From a virus, in IMG/VR virus record IMGVR_UViG_3300050138_000621, positions 64,001-128,000 of that record: 64,000 bases of DNA; one strand, 5' to 3'. Position numbers and translations under genes: made by a program. The notes beneath the pieces were generated by a model. The model ran no database searches and was not told where the DNA came from. It saw only the letters and a list, made by a program, of their open reading frames with translations. Shown here one piece after another: positions 24,566-31,978 of this stretch (the stretch's first letter is position 1; the number at the start of each line of letters is the position of its first letter).

Positions 24566-24918
24566 TTCTTCTTCCCTCGCAGTAGACGCCGGGCCTTCGC
24601 CGAGCTTCGGGGCACGGGATCGTGAGCGCGAACATCCGGCTTGATCCTCTGGGCAGGCGGGGCCTGGACTGGCTTCGGAGCTTCGGGCTTCGCCCGGGGC
24701 CTGGGAAGCGGCAGCAGGCGGGGGCTCGCGTAGGGAGCGTGGCGGCCCTCGATCTCGCTGAGCTGAGGGTGGTTGTAGCCGACGTCGGGGATGCCGCCGA
24801 AAAGGGCGCCGATCTGCGGCATCAGAATGTGGTAGGCCCGCGGGCAGTCAACGCAGGCCAACGCCGCGCCCTGGTTCTTGAACTTCAGGTGTGGGTGGAA
24901 GCAGGGGGTGAGGGCCAT
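24562..24918 (-). CDS. Small basic Pro-rich protein with CxxC
   Basis: 118 residues from ATG 24918, 7 nt after CTATAG. N-terminal CVDCPRAYHILMP, then a Pro/Arg/Lys-rich tail (PVQAPPAQRIKP) ending RRLLRGKKK, suited to nucleic-acid binding. First gene of a five-gene overlapping operon. Confidence 0.6.
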   Translation of the reverse strand: MALTPCFHPHLKFKNQGAALACVDCPRAYHILMPQIGALFGGIPDVGYNHPQLSEIEGRHAPYASPRLLPLPRPRAKPEAPKPVQAPPAQRIKPDVRAHDPVPRSSAKARRLLRGKKK

Positions 24919-24923
24919 GCTCA

Positions 24924-24937
24924 ACCTATAGCGAACC
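24924..24937 (-). promoter_or_regulatory. CTATAG motif
   Basis: GGTTCGCTATAGGT on the minus strand, 7 nt before ATG 24918. It ends the previous gene as Gly-Ser-Leu-stop. Confidence 0.75.
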
Positions 24938-25330
24938 CACGTCCGGGTTCTCGAATAGCTTGGCGAGGACGGCCCCCAGGGCGGCGTTGTCCAGGACCTC
25001 GGCCGCGGCCACGAAGCCCTCTTCGTTCTCGGGCGTCTCCAGGTTCCTGTCGTAGAGCGTGGCGTAGCTGGTCGCCTTGCCCTCGAACATTTCCACGTCG
25101 ATGGAGATGCGCTGGGACGGTGTGAGCCGAGACAGAACGTTCGTTCCACCGCCCTTGAGGGCTTCGTCCTCGGTCTTCGCCTCGTAGAACCCACGGCGGT
25201 ACGCTCCGCCCACTTCATCGGCCAGGATCGTCTCATTCTTCATTTTTCGGGAGGTCGCCGATTTTGCGAAATGGTAGGCGCCGTGCCCCCGTTTGTGCGC
25301 CCGCGCTCTCGCCTGTTCATGCGTGTTCAT
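24926..25330 (-). CDS. Hypothetical protein
   Basis: 134 residues from ATG 25330. Basic N-terminus with His/Arg repeats (HEQARARAHKRGHGAYHF), then an acidic helical half (PENEEGFVAAAEVLDNAA). Final Gly-Ser-Leu-stop is encoded by the next CTATAG motif. Last of the five-gene ATGA-coupled operon beginning at 26550. No family recognised. Confidence 0.6.
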   Translation of the reverse strand: MNTHEQARARAHKRGHGAYHFAKSATSRKMKNETILADEVGGAYRRGFYEAKTEDEALKGGGTNVLSRLTPSQRISIDVEMFEGKATSYATLYDRNLETPENEEGFVAAAEVLDNAALGAVLAKLFENPDVGSL

Positions 25331-25806
25331 GCCCCGCTCAGCTCCCTCTTCGCGCGCTCGTTCAGGAAGGTGCTCCAGTCGGTTTCGAGTTGGTCCGCCA
25401 TCGTGTACGGGAAGGTTTCGCCATCGAGCCATGGCGCGCAACGATCCGAGTTTTCCATCTTGAACCGGTAGACGAGACGAACCCCGCGTCGAGCAAAGCC
25501 CTCGACCACGTCGACTTCCTTCCCCAGCTCCCAGCCCCGCTTCTGCCAGACCTCGGCCTGGCGCTTCCAGCCGTCGCGCTCAACCAGGGCCACGTCGAGG
25601 TTGCGTAGGACTAGCAGCTGCTCTCGCTCCACCTCGTCGAGTGCCTTCTCCAGCTCCTTGACGCGCTCGAAGCGGCTGGCGGCCAGATCCCCGCACTGGA
25701 TCGCGTCGTTGCGGCATATCTCCAGCTTGTTATCGGTCACCCGAAGCTCGGCGCGGAGCCGTTCGATCTCTTCGTTGGCAAAGGCCAATTCCGATCCCAA
25801 GCTCAT
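25327..25806 (-). CDS. Coiled-coil protein
   Basis: 159 residues from ATG 25806. Residues ~5-95 form a long coiled coil (FANEEIERLRAELRVTDN, ERVKELEKALDEVEREQ). The C-terminal part is more globular (VVEGFARRGVRLVYRF). ATGA overlaps on both sides. Function unknown. Confidence 0.6.
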   Translation of the reverse strand: MSLGSELAFANEEIERLRAELRVTDNKLEICRNDAIQCGDLAASRFERVKELEKALDEVEREQLLVLRNLDVALVERDGWKRQAEVWQKRGWELGKEVDVVEGFARRGVRLVYRFKMENSDRCAPWLDGETFPYTMADQLETDWSTFLNERAKRELSGA

Positions 25807-26090
25807 GCCGACCTCCGAGCCCGCATGCTCTGGGTGGCCTCGTAAAGCTCGCGGTAGGACGACTCGACGGTCACCAGCTTGCCGTCCAGGCCCTCGGCCA
25901 TGACGTGCTCTTGGAACAGGCGGGCCTCGGAGTCGTAGTTGAACACCGAGACCACCTCCTGGCCGATCCACGTCCCGGCCGCGCTCTTGGTGACCCGGAC
26001 CAGGCAATAGGCTTTGACGCCTTGATTGCGCAGCTCCTGGTCGTAGGGGTGGGGAAGCTCTTGGATCGCGTACGTGATTCGAGCGGTCAT
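25803..26090 (-). CDS. Hypothetical protein
   Basis: 95 residues from ATG 26090 (MTARITYAIQELPHPYDQEL). β-rich, with WIGQEVVSVFNYDSEARLF in the middle. ATGA overlaps with both neighbours. Not recognised. Confidence 0.6.
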   Translation of the reverse strand: MTARITYAIQELPHPYDQELRNQGVKAYCLVRVTKSAAGTWIGQEVVSVFNYDSEARLFQEHVMAEGLDGKLVTVESSYRELYEATQSMRARRSA

Positions 26091-26398
26091 GATTCGTCCT
26101 GGTCTCGTGATTGGAGGGCGGTGGCGAACACGCGGCGGTAGAGGGCCAGCGGCACCTGGTGTGCTGCCTCGTTGCCGACGATGAGGGCGGTGAAGTCGCG
26201 GAGGGCCTTCGCTTTCTCGCCGACTCGTTTCGCGAGCTTCGGGTACTCGTACCAGGCCTTGGCGCCGTAACGCTGGGCAAACCGCGAGCGCCTGCGGACG
26301 CTGACAATGTACGGAATGTCGACCGGGGTCTTTGTCATCGGTCGCCACCACCCAGCCCGGAACAGCTTCCGGGCGCGCTCGCGCAGCTCGTCGCTCAT
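26087..26398 (-). CDS. Hypothetical basic helical protein
   Basis: 103 residues from ATG 26398. Strongly basic (RARKLFRAGWWRP, RRRSRFAQRYGAKAWYEY) and helical. ATGA overlaps. Possibly DNA- or RNA-binding by composition; no family recognised. Confidence 0.6.
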   Translation of the reverse strand: MSDELRERARKLFRAGWWRPMTKTPVDIPYIVSVRRRSRFAQRYGAKAWYEYPKLAKRVGEKAKALRDFTALIVGNEAAHQVPLALYRRVFATALQSRDQDES

Positions 26399-26550
26399 CG
26401 GAGTCTGCCGTCGACCACCTGTCGATTGGTCTCGGCCGGAATGGCGAGCGTCGGCTCCTCCTCGTCGATGGTGACCGGTACGGCTTCGCCCACATCTACG
26501 GACAGGTCGCTGAAGGCGGTTTCGGCATCGGGGCGGGTGTTCGTTTCCAT
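26395..26550 (-). CDS. Small acidic protein
   Basis: 51 residues (METNTRPDAETAFSDLSVDV) with acidic centre VTIDEEEPTL. ATG is 6 nt from CTATAG. First gene of a five-gene overlapping operon running to 24926. Not recognised. Confidence 0.55.
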   Translation of the reverse strand: METNTRPDAETAFSDLSVDVGEAVPVTIDEEEPTLAIPAETNRQVVDGRLR

Positions 26551-26555
26551 ACCTG

Positions 26556-26569
26556 CCTATAGCGAACGT
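26556..26569 (-). promoter_or_regulatory. CTATAG motif
   Basis: ACGTTCGCTATAGG on the minus strand, 6 nt before ATG 26550. Confidence 0.75.
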
Positions 26570-26570
26570 T

Positions 26571-27005
26571 CTATCCTGGGGATTCGAGCGGCTTTCGCAA
26601 GATGTCCTTGTGCCGGCTCCAGCCCTTGTGGCCGCAGTCCGTGCAGAAATATTCGTGGAAGGTGTCGGTCCCGCGGACCCCACGATTGCCACCGGTGTAG
26701 GGTCGCGTGCGCCCTGTGCGTACGACGTGCCAACCTGGTCTGGTGGCGCGCTGTCTCCAGCCCGACCTTTTCTTGCAGGCCGCGCAGTAGAAGAAGAGAG
26801 GCCAGCCGCTTCCGTTGTTCGCGCCCATCAGTGCCCTTGATCTCGGCCGCACCCCCCTCGCCTCCCTTACGGTCGGCTCGGAGTCGCAGTTGTTCTCTGT
26901 GTGCTCTGGTGTCGAGCTGGAGTTTGTTCGGGTCTGTAAGGGGTTGGTCGAATCGGTCTCGGCGGTCTTGATGGCTGACTCGACCGCGGTGACCACGGAT
27001 TCCAT
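26571..27005 (-). CDS. Zinc-ribbon protein
   Basis: 144 residues. Low-complexity N-terminus (TNPLQTRTNSSSTPEHTEN); the C-terminal half has two Cys pairs, FFYCAACKKRSGWR and YFCTDCGHKGWSRH, forming a zinc ribbon with basic residues. Its start is adjacent to the previous stop at 27006. Likely nucleic-acid or metal binding; function unknown. Confidence 0.6.
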   Translation of the reverse strand: MESVVTAVESAIKTAETDSTNPLQTRTNSSSTPEHTENNCDSEPTVREARGVRPRSRALMGANNGSGWPLFFYCAACKKRSGWRQRATRPGWHVVRTGRTRPYTGGNRGVRGTDTFHEYFCTDCGHKGWSRHKDILRKPLESPG

Positions 27006-27242
27006 CTAGGCCGGGTCTTTCTTGGTGCGGACGATGCTTCCATCGCCCTGGACCTGGATGCGTTCGTCGGCTTTTGAGTAGCGGTTGCCGATGTCGAGGC
27101 TGAGGGCCTGGAACTCTCGATCGAGGTCGGTGATGGCGAGGCTGAGGGCCTGGAGCTGGATCTGGATGTTCTGGACCTTGAGGAGGTCGACTTCGGCCAG
27201 GTGGGTGGCGGTGTGGTTCGGGTGGGGCTTGGTGGTCTTCAT
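27006..27242 (-). CDS. Small coiled-coil protein separated from its promoter by an IS
   Basis: 78 residues from ATG 27242. Helical, with QALSLAITDLDREFQALSLD. The nearest CTATAG motif is at 28726, on the far side of the IS605-type element, so I infer that the element inserted between promoter and gene. Without the element, about 25-30 nt would separate the two. Confidence 0.55.
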   Translation of the reverse strand: MKTTKPHPNHTATHLAEVDLLKVQNIQIQLQALSLAITDLDREFQALSLDIGNRYSKADERIQVQGDGSIVRTKKDPA

Positions 27243-27255
27243 TGGGTAGATGATT

Positions 27256-27263
27256 GCTGGTGC
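27256..27263. repeat. 8-bp repeat flanking IS, left copy
   Basis: GCTGGTGC, identical to 28714-28721 at the other edge of the IS605-type element. Confidence 0.45.
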
Positions 27264-27271
27264 ATGACGCT

Positions 27272-27290
27272 CCGCGAGCATCGCTCGCGG
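27272..27290. repeat. Subterminal hairpin of the IS
   Basis: 8-bp perfect stem with a 3-nt loop immediately after tnpB. Consistent with a right-end structure and possibly part of the TnpB guide RNA scaffold. Confidence 0.5.
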
Positions 27291-27306
27291 TTTCCCTGAT
27301 CGCTAC

Positions 27307-28347
27307 TCACCGTAGCTCCAGGGTTCGACCAGTATCTTTCGAGGCTGGTTTAGGCTCGGCCATTGGAGCCCCCGGCGAGGAGTCGTTCCTCGTCCGTTCC
27401 GCCACCGTCTTCTGTTTACCCAACGCCCTGATATTGTGAGCGGCGTTAGCGTCTCGGTGGTCGAAGTATCCGCAATCGCACCTGAATTTCTTGCCAGCCG
27501 GCTTATTGATCGTTCCGCACCTGGAACAGGCTCGGGACGTATAGGCTGGGTTGACGGGCAGTACAGGTATGCCGAGAATCGCAGCTTTGTACTCGATGAA
27601 AGATCGCAACTGGGCGAAGGCCCATTGCGATTTTTGTACGTACGCCCGGATTTTGGACTTGGCACCGTTCGGGTGCAAATCCTCCAGGGCAATAGCTGAG
27701 CGAGTGAGTTCGGCAATGTTGACGATTTGACGCGATACCTTGTGATTCATCTCTCGGGCGAGCTTTGCTTGCTTCCCGGAGACGTGCTTTGCTTTCTGGG
27801 TATGTCCTTTCGCTTGATGTTTTCGGCGCTGCTTACGGAAGTTGAACTTGATGGACCCGATATCGGGTCCGAGTCTGCGAACCTTGCCCTGGCCGTAAGC
27901 GATGGTCGCGATGTTGCCGCGGGTGTTAAAATCCACGCCGACGACATCGGTAGGAGTCTGGGCGAGGCCGGAAGCCGTCTCGTACTGGACATGTACGTAC
28001 CAGCGCCGATTACGCTTGATGAATTCGATCGCCAACACGCGGGCTACGGGCCGCTGGAACTGACAAGGAATGTTCGCCTTGAGGCAAGGCACATAGATAC
28101 CGCCAACAACCTGACGCACCTGCCGACCTCTGTCGGCGCAGATCGGCAACGTTACCCGCTTGATGGTTTTCGCCTTCGGGTACTTGCGGATCAAAGCCTT
28201 GGAGATTACTGATGGCAGCTCCGGGAAGTCTTTGGTGGAGTTGGCTCCAGCAACGATTTTGCGTACGGAACCACGGGCAATTTGGTACAATCGGTTCAAA
28301 TGGTTGACGATTTCGCCTCGAACCACGAACTTGCCCGTAAGGATCAC
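27307..28347 (-). CDS. tnpB: TnpB RNA-guided nuclease (IS605 OrfB)
   Basis: 346 residues from GTG 28347, 3 bp from the divergent tnpA start. RuvC-like Asp in DVVGVDFNTRGNIATIAYG, Glu in SAIALEDLHPNG and Asp in DHRDANAAHNIRALG, with the zinc finger CSRCGTINKP/FRCDCGY between them. N-terminal helical and basic regions (HQAKGHTQKAKHVSGK) match TnpB. All key residues are present, so it is probably active. TnpB cuts the vacated donor site using an RNA derived from its own 3' end, favouring retention of the IS. A longer upstream frame to 28626 overlaps tnpA and is unlikely. Confidence 0.9.
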   Translation of the reverse strand: MILTGKFVVRGEIVNHLNRLYQIARGSVRKIVAGANSTKDFPELPSVISKALIRKYPKAKTIKRVTLPICADRGRQVRQVVGGIYVPCLKANIPCQFQRPVARVLAIEFIKRNRRWYVHVQYETASGLAQTPTDVVGVDFNTRGNIATIAYGQGKVRRLGPDIGSIKFNFRKQRRKHQAKGHTQKAKHVSGKQAKLAREMNHKVSRQIVNIAELTRSAIALEDLHPNGAKSKIRAYVQKSQWAFAQLRSFIEYKAAILGIPVLPVNPAYTSRACSRCGTINKPAGKKFRCDCGYFDHRDANAAHNIRALGKQKTVAERTRNDSSPGAPMAEPKPASKDTGRTLELR

Positions 28348-28350
28348 TGC

Positions 28351-28725
28351 GTGTTTCGGCTCTGCTACCACGTGGTCTTCGTGACCAAATTCAGGCGACG
28401 GGCACTCACCGCCGAATCTCTGGCTCACGTCGTTCGCTGGTTGCCCGAGTACGCCAAGTCGATCGGCGTTGTCGTTCGCGAGATCAACGGAGAGCCCGAC
28501 CACGTTCACATGCTGCTGGAGCTGACACCCCAGGACCGACTCGGGTCCGTTATAGGTGCCCTCAAGGCCCGCAGCTCCAAGGAGCTTCACGAACACTTCA
28601 GGTTCCGTATGTATTGGGGAAGACATTCAAGGACTTTGTGGAGTGAGGGCTATTTCGTGGTTTCTGCTGGTGGGGCCCCGTTGGACACGATCAAGAAATA
28701 CATAGCGAATCAGGCTGGTGCTTAA
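28351..28725 (+). CDS. tnpA: Y1 HUH transposase TnpA (IS200-like)
   Basis: 124 residues from GTG 28351 (VFRLCYHVVFVTKFRRRAL). The HUH metal site is in PDHVHMLLELTP and the tyrosine in WSEGYFVVSAGG, with the C-terminal helix LDTIKKYIANQ. Length and motif order match IS200/IS605 TnpA. It moves the element as single strands. Its stop codon abuts the CTATAG motif at 28726, so the last residues may be encoded by sequence at the insertion junction. Confidence 0.9.
   Translation: MFRLCYHVVFVTKFRRRALTAESLAHVVRWLPEYAKSIGVVVREINGEPDHVHMLLELTPQDRLGSVIGALKARSSKELHEHFRFRMYWGRHSRTLWSEGYFVVSAGGAPLDTIKKYIANQAGA
28714..28721. repeat. 8-bp repeat flanking IS, right copy
   Basis: GCTGGTGC, the partner of 27256-27263. 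Confidence 0.45.
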
Positions 28726-28738
28726 CCTATAGCGAACG
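28726..28738 (-). promoter_or_regulatory. CTATAG motif stranded behind the IS
   Basis: CGTTCGCTATAGG on the minus strand, pointing into the 3' end of tnpA. Its presumed target is the gene at 27006-27242. Confidence 0.7.
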
Positions 28739-28745
28739 TCGGAGG

Positions 28746-28794
28746 GCTTGACCGCGGGCACCGCCCGCGGCTTGCGCCCGAAGAGCGGTCAAGC
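28746..28794 (-). terminator. Branched hairpin between operons
   Basis: Outer arms GCTTGACCGC and GCGGTCAAGC are exact complements. An inner hairpin, GCGGGC-ACC-GCCCGC, sits between them. It directly follows the stop of the minus-strand gene 28795-29034 and precedes the next promoter motif, so termination is likely. Confidence 0.55.
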
Positions 28795-29034
28795 TCAAAC
28801 GGGATTCTTGGGGCAACCGTCGACGGGGCGCCTGATCTCCCGGTTCAGGAACGTGTCAATGAGGGCCCTACGATGACAGAGCCCGCAGGCGATGCACACG
28901 CTCCTGCTGGACAGGTCGACGACTGGCAGGTCCTTCCAGTCGTGGAGTCCGGCAGCCGGCTTGGCTGCACCGGGCTTGCACTCACCCGAGTGAGAAATCT
29001 CGCAGTGGCGGCACCAAAAGTCACCGTAGCCCAT
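28795..29034 (-). CDS. Zinc-finger-like small protein
   Basis: 79 residues from ATG 29034. FWCRHCEISHSGEC and VCIACGLCHRRAL give two Cys/His clusters suitable for zinc. Overlaps the stop of the upstream gene. Last gene of the operon starting near 31596 and followed by a branched hairpin. Function unknown. Confidence 0.6.
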   Translation of the reverse strand: MGYGDFWCRHCEISHSGECKPGAAKPAAGLHDWKDLPVVDLSSRSVCIACGLCHRRALIDTFLNREIRRPVDGCPKNPV

Positions 29035-29282
29035 CAGTGATTCCCCATCCGCTTCAGTCGCAGCGCCGGACCGGGCGCCCGATGCTCGGTGACGAACATG
29101 CCGTCCCCGTCGTATTCAGCGGTCCTGGGAACGAAGCGCTCGTTCACCTCGACCTCCACGGCGGAGACGTAGCCGTTGCAGTCGCAGCCCTCGATGATGA
29201 CCCAGTCCTCTTCGCCGACCTTGCCCTCGAAGAGCAGGTGCTGGAACTGCGCGATGACCTCTTTGACGGTGAGGGCCTTCAT
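29034..29282 (-). CDS. Small hypothetical protein
   Basis: 82 residues from ATG 29282 (MKALTVKEVIAQFQHLLFEG). Acidic, β-rich middle (WVIIEGCDCNGYVSAVEVEV). Resembles other small phage proteins with a KEVI helix followed by IEGCDCNG, but no function is known. ATGA overlaps with both neighbours. Confidence 0.6.
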   Translation of the reverse strand: MKALTVKEVIAQFQHLLFEGKVGEEDWVIIEGCDCNGYVSAVEVEVNERFVPRTAEYDGDGMFVTEHRAPGPALRLKRMGNH

Positions 29283-30073
29283 TCCTTCTTCTCACCGATG
29301 ACGAAGTTGATCGACACGAACTCGATGGGCTGAGGATCCATCGTCATCGTCGCGTGCATTGTGATGTGCGGCGCGATCGGGACAGCGTTGGGGCTGCCGA
29401 GAACCTCGACCGGGTTGACCTCCGCCGACATGCTGTAGTTCGTGAGGCGAGCGCCATGGAACTTGGAGATGGCGCCGGTGTCATGGAACTGCACGCACAT
29501 CGCGGTGCCCTCCCACCACATGTCGCGCAGGGCGCGGCCGGCCACAGTCATCTTGAACCCGGGCCGGATGTCGTCTCGGCTGCGGTCCTTGCTGAGGAAA
29601 TAGTAGGCGGGGCCCCTGGGCTCGAAGTCGCCGCGGCAGCCGCAAAGGCACCCGTCGAGGTAACCCTTCGCGACGAGTTTGCGCATCTTGGCGCGCCGCA
29701 CTTTGTCCGGGAACTTGTCCCAGTCCGGGAACCCAGCCTCCAGGTCGTAATAGGTCGTCCAGAGGTGTCCCGTCGCCTTGCAGTGGTCGACGATGAACTC
29801 CAGGACCTTCCGGGTGTCGAGGTGCTTGGCCTGGATGGTCTTGGCGCGCTTGTACGACGGCTTCGGGTCGTACAAGCGCAGAGGGCTCGGCGCCGGAGCA
29901 ATGCCAGCGCGGCGGCACGCCGACTGATACGAGATCGACGGCGGCACAATGAGGGAGCGGCCGTAGAGCGGTGGCTCGCGCCACAACTCCTGGTGCAGGC
30001 CGTGGAACGACCGGTCGCTGCGGCGCCAGCCCAGCTCCTTGAGCTTCTGCCGAGTTTCGTCGTAGTTCTTCAC
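29279..30073 (-). CDS. Hypothetical protein, possibly winged-helix
   Basis: 264 residues from GTG 30073. N-terminal half helical and basic (RQKLKELGWRRSDRSF, LDTRKVLEFIVDHCKATGHL). The centre has a CLCGCRGDF cysteine cluster. The C-terminus is β-rich with MHATMTMDPQPIEFVSI. ATGA/GTGA overlaps on both sides. No family recognised. Confidence 0.6.
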   Translation of the reverse strand: MKNYDETRQKLKELGWRRSDRSFHGLHQELWREPPLYGRSLIVPPSISYQSACRRAGIAPAPSPLRLYDPKPSYKRAKTIQAKHLDTRKVLEFIVDHCKATGHLWTTYYDLEAGFPDWDKFPDKVRRAKMRKLVAKGYLDGCLCGCRGDFEPRGPAYYFLSKDRSRDDIRPGFKMTVAGRALRDMWWEGTAMCVQFHDTGAISKFHGARLTNYSMSAEVNPVEVLGSPNAVPIAPHITMHATMTMDPQPIEFVSINFVIGEKKE

Positions 30074-30171
30074 TTCGGTCCCTTCAGCACGTACACGTTG
30101 CTCGGGTCGTAGTTGATCTCGCCGGCCTTGAAGGCGCTCAACGTGAACTTCCGACCGTCCGGCATCTTCAT
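30070..30171 (-). CDS. Very small protein, coupled restart
   Basis: 33 residues (MKMPDGRKFTLSAFKAGEIN) from ATG 30171, which overlaps the TGA of the 15-codon frame MKFSERLNLAAMPAW (30171-30218). The open frame extends upstream past 30218, so one frameshift could join the two. Its stop overlaps the next GTG. Confidence 0.4.
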   Translation of the reverse strand: MKMPDGRKFTLSAFKAGEINYDPSNVYVLKGPK

Positions 30172-30218
30172 CACCACGCGGGCATCGCGGCGAGGTTCAG
30201 GCGCTCGGAAAACTTCAT
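30171..30218 (-). CDS. 15-residue coupled peptide
   Basis: ATG 30218 overlaps the stop of 30215-30454, and its own TGA overlaps the ATG at 30171. It may be a real mini-gene or the front of the following gene separated by a frameshift. Confidence 0.3.
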   Translation of the reverse strand: MKFSERLNLAAMPAW

Positions 30219-30454
30219 CGTGCGGCCTCGCTGAACACAAACTCCACCCGGGACCCGTTGCCGTATCGGGTGATGAACACCTTGTTGTCGTGGATCGGAC
30301 CGTCGCTCCCGGGCTCCGGCCATCCCTCCCAATCCTTCCACCGCCTCCAAGCCCAGATTCGGCTCTCCTTGGAGAGGCACACGTAACTGATCACCTGGTC
30401 GGCTCTGGTCAAGGCGTAAGCGTGCAAGTCCCTGAACGTCGATTGGGTTTTCAT
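30215..30454 (-). CDS. Small aromatic-rich protein
   Basis: 79 residues from ATG 30454 (MKTQSTFRDLHAYALTRADQ). Trp-rich middle (WAWRRWKDWEGWPEPGSDG) and a β-rich end. ATGA overlaps both ways. Not recognised. Confidence 0.55.
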   Translation of the reverse strand: MKTQSTFRDLHAYALTRADQVISYVCLSKESRIWAWRRWKDWEGWPEPGSDGPIHDNKVFITRYGNGSRVEFVFSEAAR

Positions 30455-30948
30455 ACGCCTGCGTCCTCCAAGAGTTTGCTCAGGTCGTAGTCGGGACTCG
30501 CGGGACTCTCCGGCAATGCCGGCGATGGAGTCGCGACCCCCGGCTTCTTGAAGACCCACTCGGGCCGCACGAAGGTGGCCTTGCGCTCGTTGGCCGCGTT
30601 GACGTAGCCGGGCTCCAGCAGGCCGATCCCGGCCATGACTTTGATCAACTGCTGGTAGTCCTCCCAGCTCAGCGGCCGGTCGATGTAAAGATGTCCGTGG
30701 CCGGGTGTGCTCGACGGCACGTAACGGGCCGGAAAATCGAAGTCGAGCACGGGGCGATGGAGCCCGTCCTTGCACAGGGACGAGATCAGGTTCGCGGCGA
30801 CCTCGGTGGACGGGCTGCGCTCCTCGTGGAGGTGCCGATCGGCGTCGTTCGAGCTGCCCTGGGTGTCCATGCCGGGACAGTTCCAGTAGCCGCGGCCGGC
30901 GGCATCGAACTCCTGCATGGACGAAAGGTCTTTCGCGTGGTTTGCCAT
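30451..30948 (-). CDS. Hypothetical protein
   Basis: 165 residues from ATG 30948. Middle contains HGHLYIDRPLSWEDYQQLIK followed by MAGIGLLEPGYVNAA, a helical and aromatic region; the C-terminus is Pro/Ser-rich (ATPSPALPESPASP). Six bp downstream of the J-domain gene. Not recognised. Confidence 0.6.
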   Translation of the reverse strand: MANHAKDLSSMQEFDAAGRGYWNCPGMDTQGSSNDADRHLHEERSPSTEVAANLISSLCKDGLHRPVLDFDFPARYVPSSTPGHGHLYIDRPLSWEDYQQLIKVMAGIGLLEPGYVNAANERKATFVRPEWVFKKPGVATPSPALPESPASPDYDLSKLLEDAGV

Positions 30949-30954
30949 CGGACC

Positions 30955-31596
30955 CTACGCAGCCTTCTCCGCCCGGGCTTCGTCCACCGCCGCATTGATC
31001 TCGGCGGCGCGGTTGCTGTCCCCACCACGGTCTGGGTGGTGCTGCATCAGCAACTTATTCCTGTGGGACTCGATTTGGGTCATGTTCGCGCTCTCGCTCA
31101 TGCCCAAGACTTCCCACCACTTCTTTCGCGCCCCCATCTCCGCCAGCGCCCTGTAGCCGGAGAAGGCCTGATCCAGGGAGCCGACGCCCCAACGCCCCTG
31201 ACCGCGCATGGCCTCGATGTGCTTGGCGAGGGCGGCGATGTTGTCGGCGACCCTGTCCCATTTGTCGACGGCGAGGACCCGGGGCTCACCTTTCAGCCGG
31301 AAGTAGACCGCGACTCCGCCGTCGCGCGGCTCCGCCGCGTTCGAATACGGAAGCCCGTCACCACGGGTTTTGATGTTGGTCGAGATGATGACGTGGGCGG
31401 CTCGAAGGCGCTCCAGCTCGTGAAGAAGCCGGGCTCGGGCCACTGCCACGGTAAGGCGTTGACGAACTTTCCAGCTCGACGTCTGACCGTACTCGGTCTT
31501 GGAGGCCCCGAACTTTGCGCGTTCGGGGTTTCGGCATCGGGGCCAGCCCACGGGCCAGGAAAGCGGATATGCCTCGTCGGGTGCAGGTGCGTTCAT
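30955..31596 (-). CDS. J-domain (DnaJ-like) protein
   Basis: 213 residues from ATG 31596, 7 nt after CTATAG. N-terminal APDEAYPLSWPVGWPRC motif typical of phage- and plasmid-borne J-domain proteins; the middle is a β-rich domain with VARARLLHELERLRAAHVI. The C-terminal J domain (~residues 150-205) has WWEVLGMSESANMTQIESH and the HPD tripeptide in LLMQHHPDRGGDSN. J domains stimulate DnaK ATPase, so it likely recruits host Hsp70 to a phage process. Leads the operon that runs to 28795. Confidence 0.85.
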   Translation of the reverse strand: MNAPAPDEAYPLSWPVGWPRCRNPERAKFGASKTEYGQTSSWKVRQRLTVAVARARLLHELERLRAAHVIISTNIKTRGDGLPYSNAAEPRDGGVAVYFRLKGEPRVLAVDKWDRVADNIAALAKHIEAMRGQGRWGVGSLDQAFSGYRALAEMGARKKWWEVLGMSESANMTQIESHRNKLLMQHHPDRGGDSNRAAEINAAVDEARAEKAA

Positions 31597-31602
31597 GACT
31601 GA

Positions 31603-31615
31603 CCTATAGCGAACG
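31603..31615 (-). promoter_or_regulatory. CTATAG motif
   Basis: CGTTCGCTATAGG on the minus strand, 7 nt before ATG 31596. TAG is the stop of the upstream gene. Confidence 0.75.
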
Positions 31616-31978
31616 GGTCTTGCGCTTCCCTCGGCGCCGCTTGCTCTTCTCCATGAGCGACTTGAATGCCTCGTACATCAGCTTGTTTTCCGGCTCGTTC
31701 AGATCCCGGTAACTGCCGTCCTCCGCCTGCGTGCAGAGGTACCCGCACTGGATGCAGAAGGTGATCTCGCCTACCGGGCGCGGGCGAACGAGGTGTGGGT
31801 TGCCCTTGCAGCCGCACGGGATCGGTGGCGGCGCATTGACGATCCTTTGGAAGGCCTCGTCGAGGATCTCGGGCGTGAGCGAGCCGCCGGTGCAGTCGAT
31901 GAGCATCCCGTTCGGCCGGGGATCGCCCACCTGCAGATCAAGTCCGAAGAAGCTATCCGCCGACTTTGGATTGTCCAT
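31604..31978 (-). CDS. Zinc-ribbon protein ending in RSL
   Basis: 124 residues from ATG 31978. Two Cys pairs, IPCGCKGNPHL and TFCIQCGYLCTQ, suggest a zinc ribbon; C-terminus very basic (KSKRRRGKRKTRSL). The last three residues and stop are the promoter motif of the J-domain gene. Overlaps the upstream frame by 26 bp. Confidence 0.65.
   Translation of the reverse strand: MDNPKSADSFFGLDLQVGDPRPNGMLIDCTGGSLTPEILDEAFQRIVNAPPPIPCGCKGNPHLVRPRPVGEITFCIQCGYLCTQAEDGSYRDLNEPENKLMYEAFKSLMEKSKRRRGKRKTRSL

Larger units (their letters stand above)
27264..28721. mobile_element. IS200/IS605-family element with tnpA and tnpB
   Basis: Divergent tnpA (plus) and tnpB (minus), as in the IS605 subgroup. An imperfectly placed right-end hairpin, CCGCGAGC-ATC-GCTCGCGG (27272-27290), lies past the tnpB stop, as expected for subterminal structures bound by TnpA. 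The exact ends are not proved: I place them by an 8-bp direct repeat, though this family does not normally duplicate its target. Both reading frames look intact. Confidence 0.75.
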
